A DNA stretch of 45,465 nt, taken from NCBI GenBank assembly GCA_017481575.1, contig JAFUPA010000014.1, positions 1-45,465 on the forward strand, given 5' to 3'. The stretch is from Clostridia bacterium. GTDB taxonomy: Bacteria; Bacillota; Clostridia; Oscillospirales; Acutalibacteraceae. Of this stretch, positions 40,069 to 45,465 are shown piece by piece (the first letter of the stretch is position 1; every line of letters starts with the position of its first letter). Below the pieces are notes generated by a model, which ran no database searches, had not been told where the DNA came from, and worked only from the letters and a program-made list of their open reading frames with translations. A program made the translations under genes and the position numbers.

Positions 40069-40878
40069 ATGAAAAAAATTATTTCGCTGGTTATCAGCGT
40101 TGTTTTGGTAATGCTTACGGTTGTTACTTCCTCTGCGGCAAGTCTTGCAAAGTTTAACATCACTCTTGTTTCCGAAACCGACAAGCAGGCAGTTGTTACG
40201 ATTGACTTTAACGGCGGCACGGGTTTTTCGGGCTTTGACTTTGATGTTCAGCTCGACAGCAAGCGAGTTGAGGTTGTAAGTGCCGAAAACGGAAAAGGAT
40301 TTTTGAATTTTCAAAAGCAAGCAAGTGCCGCTTTTGCCTTGATTAACCCCGACTCAACCCCTGTCAAGGGAACAATGGTGGCTATGCCGGCTTACCGTAA
40401 TGTTGAGGACAGCAAGGATTTGTTTGTCATAACTCTCAAAAAGCTTTCAAAAGAGCCACTTACAAACGATGACTTTAAAATTGTTATTACAAACTGTGTT
40501 GATTCCAACTACAACATCATCGAAACCTCACTCACTACCGACCTGCAGGGCGTTGGTGCTGATGATACAACCTCGTCTGCTGTAGCTCCGTCAACCACTC
40601 CGGACGAAGTTTCAAGCACCTCTGTTTATCCAACCGAAGAGCCCGAATTCACAAATGCGATTGAGGGTACAAGCGGCGAAGTTATTGATGCTGAAAACGG
40701 AACAACAGACGAAATGGTGCAAAACGAGAACGGCGGGGAAAAAGACGACAGCAACTCAAAGGGTATAATTATTGCCGTTGTTGCGGTTGTGTTCGTTGCG
40801 GCAGTTGCCGTTGTGGCGGTAATTGTTATGAAAAAGAAAAAGTCACCCGAAGATATAAATGACAAAAGCGAGGGCTAA
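40069..40878 (+). CDS. Membrane-anchored cohesin-like surface protein
   Basis: ATG 40069 lies 8 bases after GGAGG; two earlier in-frame ATGs overlap that site. The 269-residue product has a signal peptide (1-24, ending TSSAA). A cohesin-like beta sandwich (about 25-165) contains VVTIDFNGGTGFSGFDFDVQ, KRVEVVSAENG and ELTNDDF-like strands (here EPLTNDDFKIVI). A Ser/Thr/Glu-rich linker (about 165-230), a C-terminal membrane helix (about 231-254, IIIAVVAVVFVAAVAVVAVI) and a KKKK stop-transfer follow. It is a possible anchor for dockerin-bearing proteins such as the one at 19775. It is coupled to the MBL gene, 2 bases downstream. Confidence 0.78.
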   Translation: MKKIISLVISVVLVMLTVVTSSAASLAKFNITLVSETDKQAVVTIDFNGGTGFSGFDFDVQLDSKRVEVVSAENGKGFLNFQKQASAAFALINPDSTPVKGTMVAMPAYRNVEDSKDLFVITLKKLSKEPLTNDDFKIVITNCVDSNYNIIETSLTTDLQGVGADDTTSSAVAPSTTPDEVSSTSVYPTEEPEFTNAIEGTSGEVIDAENGTTDEMVQNENGGEKDDSNSKGIIIAVVAVVFVAAVAVVAVIVMKKKKSPEDINDKSEG

Positions 40879-40880
40879 AA

Positions 40881-42203
40881 ATGGATAAGGTTTTTGAAAA
40901 GTTTTTACAGTTCCGTGCGGTGGCTGATGAGCCGACCTATGATTGCCGAGAAAACTGCTATATGCGTCTTTACAGGGGAGTTACCGAAACAGAATATTCC
41001 GAATGGATATCTGTACTCGAAAAGAGCGGGTTTGAGGTTTTGCAGAAAACCGAAAACAACGGTAACCTCTACACCTGCCTTAAGGGCGAGGTGCTTGTAA
41101 ACGCATTTTTTTCCCCTTGCGACGGTATTTTGCGTGTTGCGGCGAGCGAGAATGTCACCACTCCTTGCTTTGAGCCGACATACTGCGAGGGTGACGGCGA
41201 GACTGCATTTTACGGCTTTGAAAGCGACCAGGCGCTTATCGACTGCGGTATGTGTCTTTTAATCGAGTGCCCCGACCACAGCTTTTTTGTTGTGGACAGC
41301 GGTCACTATATGCAGTTTAACGACAACGACAGAATTTATAACTTTATGCGTGAGCGCACTCCCGAGGGGCAAAAGGTTGTTGTCAACGGCTGGCTTCTTT
41401 CCCACGCACACTCCGACCATATCTCAAAATTTATGGACTTTCTCAGATACAACTGCCACGATTGCATAATTGAGGGCATCTATTCTAACCTTATTCCCGA
41501 CGATTATCACGGCTATAAAAACTGGACACGTGAAGAGGTTTTACTTTCTAAAAAGCTCTTCAAAATGCTTGAAGAAACCAAAATTCCGACCTACAAAATT
41601 CACACAGGTCAGCGTTTTTATATCAGAAACCTTATGTTTGACGTCCTCGGCACACACGAGGATATCTATCCGAATCTGATTACAGATTACAACGACTCAT
41701 CATGTATGGTAATGCTCACGGCGGAAAATTCACGCATTTTCATTCCGGGTGATGCAAGCGCACTTTCGAGCATTGAGCTTGAAAAGCGTTACGGCGAAGC
41801 ACTCAAGTGCGACGTTGTTCAGGTTTCGCACCACGGTCACAACGGACTTTCAAAGACAGCATATGAATATCTTAACGCAGAGGTTGCGGTTTTCCCGATA
41901 ACACGCATCAAGTTTGACGAGGAATATCCCCGCATTGAGGCTAACCGCAGACTGATTGAGCTTGCAAAAGCTCATTATATCACCTCGGACGGAACGGTTA
42001 AAATTCCGCTTCCGTACAGCCTTGACAAGATAGAGGTGCTTCCCGATGAAACTTTTGAGGACTTCGGCAAAATCAACCGTCTTTGGGGCTACTCCTACAC
42101 CGACGAGCGTAAAAAGGAGCTTTACGATATGTTTGTCGCAAGGGGAGGAGACCTCAATAAAACAAATCTCCCGGCAGAGCCTGACAGTAAGTTTGAGATG
42201 TAA
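40881..42203 (+). CDS. MBL-fold hydrolase, ComEC C-domain-like
   Basis: The 440-residue protein has an N-terminal alpha/beta part (1-130) and a metallo-beta-lactamase domain with LSHAHSDHISKF (about 175), FIPGDASAL (about 287) and VSHHGHNGLSK (about 313). There is no signal peptide or membrane segment, so it is cytoplasmic. It resembles the nuclease-like MBL domains of ComEC relatives, but the substrate is unknown. It starts 2 bases after the anchored cohesin-like gene, an unexpected pairing that suggests linked expression. Confidence 0.8.
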   Translation: MDKVFEKFLQFRAVADEPTYDCRENCYMRLYRGVTETEYSEWISVLEKSGFEVLQKTENNGNLYTCLKGEVLVNAFFSPCDGILRVAASENVTTPCFEPTYCEGDGETAFYGFESDQALIDCGMCLLIECPDHSFFVVDSGHYMQFNDNDRIYNFMRERTPEGQKVVVNGWLLSHAHSDHISKFMDFLRYNCHDCIIEGIYSNLIPDDYHGYKNWTREEVLLSKKLFKMLEETKIPTYKIHTGQRFYIRNLMFDVLGTHEDIYPNLITDYNDSSCMVMLTAENSRIFIPGDASALSSIELEKRYGEALKCDVVQVSHHGHNGLSKTAYEYLNAEVAVFPITRIKFDEEYPRIEANRRLIELAKAHYITSDGTVKIPLPYSLDKIEVLPDETFEDFGKINRLWGYSYTDERKKELYDMFVARGGDLNKTNLPAEPDSKFEM

Positions 42204-42219
42204 ATAATAAAACAGAGAG

Positions 42220-43026
42220 TTGATCGTTTTGCAAACCTTTGAGAAAGATATTTTAAGTCAAAATGAAAAAAGCTGGAACGCTTTGGCAGAAGATTTCTTC
42301 GGCGTAACCGCTCTGCCTATACTCGGTTGTTCTATTCCTACGGAAGACGAACTCAAGCTTTTTCCTGATCTCAGCGGTAAATCTGTTTTTGAAATGGGTT
42401 GCGGAAGCGGTCATTCTTTAAAATGGTGTGCTGAACACGGTGCAAAAGAGCTTTTTGGTCTTGATATTTCAGAACAACAGCTTTTGACAGCAAAGAAATT
42501 GCTTAATGAAAGTGGATATTCCTGCACGCTTTTTCATCAGCCGATGGAAGATAACACGAATATACCGCAGAATTATTTTGATGTTGTTTATTCTGTTTAC
42601 GCAATTGGGTGGAGCACTGATATTGAGAAAACCATTAAAAATGCAGCGTCCTATCTGAAATCGGACGGGATTTATATTTTTTCGTGGGACCACCCACTTC
42701 TTCATTGTGTTGATTTGGAAAGTGTTGCAATTTCAGGCGGAAACAGAACGGTTGCAACAGAAGACAGGATTGTTTTCAGCGGAAATTACCTCGAAGAAGA
42801 TTACTATACTTTTGAAAAAATCGGAAATCCTCTCACTTTACAAAATCGCAAAGTTTCAACATATATAAATGCACTTGCGGATGCAGGTTTTGCGGTTGAA
42901 AGAGTGGTTGAAGAAACAAGCGAAAAGGTTTTAGCCAAATCCTCCGAGTTCTCGTCGGGTTATTATGCCGACTTCAAAGCAAAACACTTTCCGCTGTCTA
43001 TTGTATTTAAGGCTAGAAAACTATGA
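42220..43026 (+). CDS. Class I SAM-dependent methyltransferase
   Basis: The 268-residue frame shows motif I VFEMGCGSGHSLKWCAEHGA (about 65), then FGLDISEQQL (motif II) and FDVVYSVYAIGWSTD (motif IV). It is a small-molecule type methyltransferase of unknown substrate. The start is not secure: TTG 42220 and TTG 42229 are both possible, with only AGAGAG upstream. No ATG fits before motif I. It follows the MBL gene by 16 bases and ends at a strong terminator. Confidence 0.82.
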   Translation: MIVLQTFEKDILSQNEKSWNALAEDFFGVTALPILGCSIPTEDELKLFPDLSGKSVFEMGCGSGHSLKWCAEHGAKELFGLDISEQQLLTAKKLLNESGYSCTLFHQPMEDNTNIPQNYFDVVYSVYAIGWSTDIEKTIKNAASYLKSDGIYIFSWDHPLLHCVDLESVAISGGNRTVATEDRIVFSGNYLEEDYYTFEKIGNPLTLQNRKVSTYINALADAGFAVERVVEETSEKVLAKSSEFSSGYYADFKAKHFPLSIVFKARKL

Positions 43027-43032
43027 TACTAT

Positions 43033-43071
43033 AAAGGAAATGACCACTCGTTTTGAGTGGTCATTTCCTTT
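43033..43071. terminator. Bidirectional terminator between convergent genes
   Basis: A perfect 17-bp stem (43033-43049 with 43055-43071) with a five-base loop lies between the plus-strand methyltransferase and the minus-strand rhamnosidase. Its ends are A-rich and T-rich. Confidence 0.9.
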
Positions 43072-43087
43072 GTGCAAGTGTATTAAA

Positions 43088-45313
43088 TTAAAAACTGTAA
43101 TTATAAACTCCTGCAGCTTTTGTTTCCTCAATTCCGTTCGGCAGTTTGATTTTTGCTGTCGAGCCGTCGGGGATTTCTATTTCAACAAGCGTTTTGCCGT
43201 TTTCCTTTTTCCACTCACAGCGGATTTTGCCTTTGGGCGAATTTATTGAAGCCTTTGCCCATTCCATTCCGCACTCGGATTCGGGTGCAACGGTAAAGGT
43301 TTCATAGCCGTTTTTGATGTCACGGATACCTGCAATGTACGAATACAGGCTCTCATCGAATGTTCCGAGAAAATAATGGTCAAACGAGCGTGTGGATGGC
43401 TCCCAACACTCCCATGCACTTGTTGAGCCTTTCTCAATCCAGTAGCCCCAGCTCGGGTAGGTTGTCTGTGTAAGCACCCTGTATGCTACATCAGCGTGAC
43501 CGGTGTTAAAGAGCACGGGAAGAAAATGCTTCGTGCCTGTACAGCCTGTGTCGAGGTGGCAATCGTGGCTGACGATATCATCAACAAGATTTTTTATTAC
43601 AGCCTCTCTGTTCTCCTCGTCAACCATTCCGAAGGAAAGGGGAAGGAGGTTTGAGGTCTGTCTGTACTTTCTGCGGTTGCCCTTCGGTTCCCAATGAGTT
43701 GTTTCGTAAATCTGATTTTCAGCGTTGTAGAATTTTGAATTGAAATTCTTACGGATTTGTTCTGCTTTTTCGTTGTATTCTTTTTCATCGCCTTTACAGA
43801 GAATTTCAGAAATATATGCCATTGCTTTCAGCATGGCGTAAACATAAGCTGTACAGCAGATTTCAGCACCCTCGGACGGGTCACATATCATTTCGCTGAA
43901 TTCGTCGTTTGACGGTGCAACCCAGTCGGAAAGTTCACGCACTCTCCATGTGCCGCCGAAGTCTTCGATATCTTTTATATCCGCAAGGGCAAACTCACGT
44001 AAATGCGGATAAAGCTTATCTGCGAAATCCTTGTTACCACAGAAATCAATAAGTGCCTTCACGGCAAAAACATAAATCGTGTTCCACACGGGTGAATTTC
44101 CCACACCCCAGTCAAAAGTCGGTACAATGACCGGCACCTTGCCGTATTCCTTGAAGCAGTCGTCCATAAGGTCAACAAACTGTGCCATAAACTCACTCAT
44201 ATCAAAGTTATACATCATAGTTTCAAGAGCGCAGTTTGCATCACCAAGCCAGCCGTTCTTTTCATAAACAGGTGTGTCTGTTGGCTTCCATTGGAAATTA
44301 TTGAGTAGAGTTCGTCTCATAAGAGCATGAAGCTCATTAACAAGCTCATCAGAGCACTCGAAGCTACCGATTGTCTTAACGTCATTTGCAATTCTATAAA
44401 GCGTGATATCGTTCTCCGTGAGGGCTTTTACGTGGTTTTCTATTTCGATATAAAGGAACCCTTTATAACTGAATTTTGGTTCAAAAAAGGCAGGAGAGCC
44501 GTCAGAAATAAAGCTGTCCTTCTGTATGTAATCAAGAGGCCACCAATGACCGTCACGACCCTGATTCCCGCCGACCTTCAGGAGATATCCCTCGTCCGTC
44601 AGCTTTTCGCCGTAAGTGATTATAACCTTTTCGTTCTTCGGCGCATCTAACCTGATTTTTGCCCAGCCCGTAATCATTTCGGGTGCTTCAATAAGCAGAT
44701 TGCCGTTATCAAGCCGTGTTATCTTCTTTGGCTTGAGTTCATTTATTCGACGGATAAACGGCTCTGTATGCTCTTTGAGTTTACCTGTGGGTGAATCAAC
44801 ACGGATGGCATTATTCCAAATGAACTCTGTTCTGCGTGCATCGCAAGTCTCGCCGTAATAAATACTGTTTTCGGTTGTCGTGCCGTCTTTGGTAACAAGC
44901 CAATCTGTATCGGTTGCAAAAATATCCTTGGTGCCGTCATCGTAGCTGATTTCAATATCTGCAATTATTTTCGGGGAAGAACGCCACGTAGCCCGATCCC
45001 ATTTCCATACGTGAGTTGTCTCATTATAAAAGCTGTTGCCGACTTCAACGGTGACACTGTTTTTGCCGGTTACTATTAGCTCTGTAACGTCAAATACCCT
45101 GTAAAAAACAGTCTGTGTATACTGTGAGTGGGGAGGGTTAAGCACCGTGTCATCAGGCAGATTGCCGTTAATTTTCAGTTCAAAAAGACCAAGACCGCTG
45201 ATGCGGATTTTTGCATCTTTAATGCTTTTTGAAATTATAAAATCCTTTTTGAATATCGGTGCAAATCTGTCCTCAATTGTCATATCTGCACCAATCCAGA
45301 TACCTTTAAACAT
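43088..45313 (-). CDS. Alpha-L-rhamnosidase, GH78
   Basis: The 741-residue protein starts after GAGGTG (minus strand). It lacks a signal peptide, so it is probably cytoplasmic. Beta-sandwich domains come first (1-310; ISGLGLFELKINGNLPDD). The (alpha/alpha)6 barrel follows with TPVYEKNGWLGDANCALETM (about 355), carrying the general-acid Glu. TSAWECWEPSTRSFDHYFLG (about 645) carries the base Glu in the TSxWExW motif. A C-terminal beta domain ends the protein. It releases rhamnose from plant glycosides or pectin side chains, probably from imported oligosaccharides. A hairpin-rich element lies 17 bases upstream of its start and may have displaced its promoter. Confidence 0.93.
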   Translation of the reverse strand: MFKGIWIGADMTIEDRFAPIFKKDFIISKSIKDAKIRISGLGLFELKINGNLPDDTVLNPPHSQYTQTVFYRVFDVTELIVTGKNSVTVEVGNSFYNETTHVWKWDRATWRSSPKIIADIEISYDDGTKDIFATDTDWLVTKDGTTTENSIYYGETCDARRTEFIWNNAIRVDSPTGKLKEHTEPFIRRINELKPKKITRLDNGNLLIEAPEMITGWAKIRLDAPKNEKVIITYGEKLTDEGYLLKVGGNQGRDGHWWPLDYIQKDSFISDGSPAFFEPKFSYKGFLYIEIENHVKALTENDITLYRIANDVKTIGSFECSDELVNELHALMRRTLLNNFQWKPTDTPVYEKNGWLGDANCALETMMYNFDMSEFMAQFVDLMDDCFKEYGKVPVIVPTFDWGVGNSPVWNTIYVFAVKALIDFCGNKDFADKLYPHLREFALADIKDIEDFGGTWRVRELSDWVAPSNDEFSEMICDPSEGAEICCTAYVYAMLKAMAYISEILCKGDEKEYNEKAEQIRKNFNSKFYNAENQIYETTHWEPKGNRRKYRQTSNLLPLSFGMVDEENREAVIKNLVDDIVSHDCHLDTGCTGTKHFLPVLFNTGHADVAYRVLTQTTYPSWGYWIEKGSTSAWECWEPSTRSFDHYFLGTFDESLYSYIAGIRDIKNGYETFTVAPESECGMEWAKASINSPKGKIRCEWKKENGKTLVEIEIPDGSTAKIKLPNGIEETKAAGVYNYSF

Positions 45314-45330
45314 AACTTCACCTCAATCAT

Positions 45331-45465
45331 AACCACTAGTAAACTAGTGGTTTGCACAGGCCCTATAAGGGCCGCCTACTGGCTAAGCCCCTGAAAGGGG
45401 CATAGAAGTTTGACAACGCATTACTATCACAAGCAGCCGCTCACGTGCGGCTGTTTATTTTTGCT
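45331..45465. mobile_element. Hairpin-rich end of a probable IS200/IS605-like element, running off the window
   Basis: Four inverted repeats follow in 120 bases: 45331-45340/45343-45352 (AACCACTAGT and complement), 45359-45364/45368-45373, 45387-45392/45396-45401 and 45434-45440/45447-45453. The last is followed by TTTATTTTTG. Terminal imperfect hairpins of this kind, without terminal inverted repeats, are typical of IS200/IS605 ends. The transposase would lie outside the window, so the family is inferred. Confidence 0.5.

Noticed and set aside
19775-40878. A classical cellulosome
   Set aside because: No catalytic glycoside hydrolase with a dockerin and no multi-cohesin scaffoldin is in the window; the GH78 enzyme has neither a dockerin nor a signal peptide.

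Overview
The window looks like a chromosome segment of a gut Clostridia bacterium, probably Oscillospiraceae/Ruminococcaceae. The reasons are the sporulation genes yabP and yabQ inside a Bacillus-like yabM-yabR block, HemZ-type radical SAM chemistry, cohesin-like and dockerin modules on surface proteins, a GH78 rhamnosidase, strong AGGAGG ribosome sites with some GTG/TTG starts, and TnpV/TnpW/large-serine-recombinase mobile DNA. The assignment is inferred from gene content, not from a marker gene.

Layout. 1-636: the 5' part of a glycogen branching enzyme (minus strand), running off the window. 730-1680: a structured repeat followed by mobile-element remnants (DUF6809-like protein, TnpV). 1940-10539: a minus-strand block of exported proteins, ending in a 2094-residue surface protein with about thirteen 68-residue helical repeats. 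Upstream of this block, in the same orientation, is a regulator with a DNA-binding domain at each end (10762-12009). 12260-16262: a mobilisation module with a structured non-coding region, two MobC-like proteins, ParB, a TnpW-like protein and a large serine recombinase, but no relaxase. 16329-16405: tRNA-Arg(CCG). 16453-19569: a small membrane protein, then a coupled minus-strand operon of a TVP38-family membrane protein, a condensation-type acyltransferase and a zinc-ribbon membrane protein.

19775-43026 is almost entirely plus strand. It starts with a secreted cohesin-like/leucine-rich/dockerin protein, followed by a GPH sugar transporter and a glycosyltransferase. Next come housekeeping genes: recJ, rel, dtd, an MBL hydrolase, hemZ and a uridine-kinase-like gene. 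The conserved block yabM-mazG-hup-rqcP-yabP-yabQ-divIC-yabR follows. After it lie an orphan fumarase alpha subunit, a THUMP-domain RNA methyltransferase, a lipid-kinase-like gene, an anchored cohesin-like protein coupled to an MBL-fold hydrolase, and a small methyltransferase. 43088-45313 is a minus-strand alpha-L-rhamnosidase (GH78), with a hairpin-rich, IS200/IS605-like end directly upstream of its ribosome site.

The most novel material is the exported-protein block at 1.9-12 kb. Two neighbouring proteins there share a short aromatic C-terminal tail, a Cys-rich tail has been partly duplicated, and tandem non-coding repeats abut the stop codon of the dual-HTH regulator. The second candidate is the pair of cohesin-like surface proteins, one carrying a dockerin and one carrying a membrane anchor, which could form a small non-cellulosomal adhesion system.
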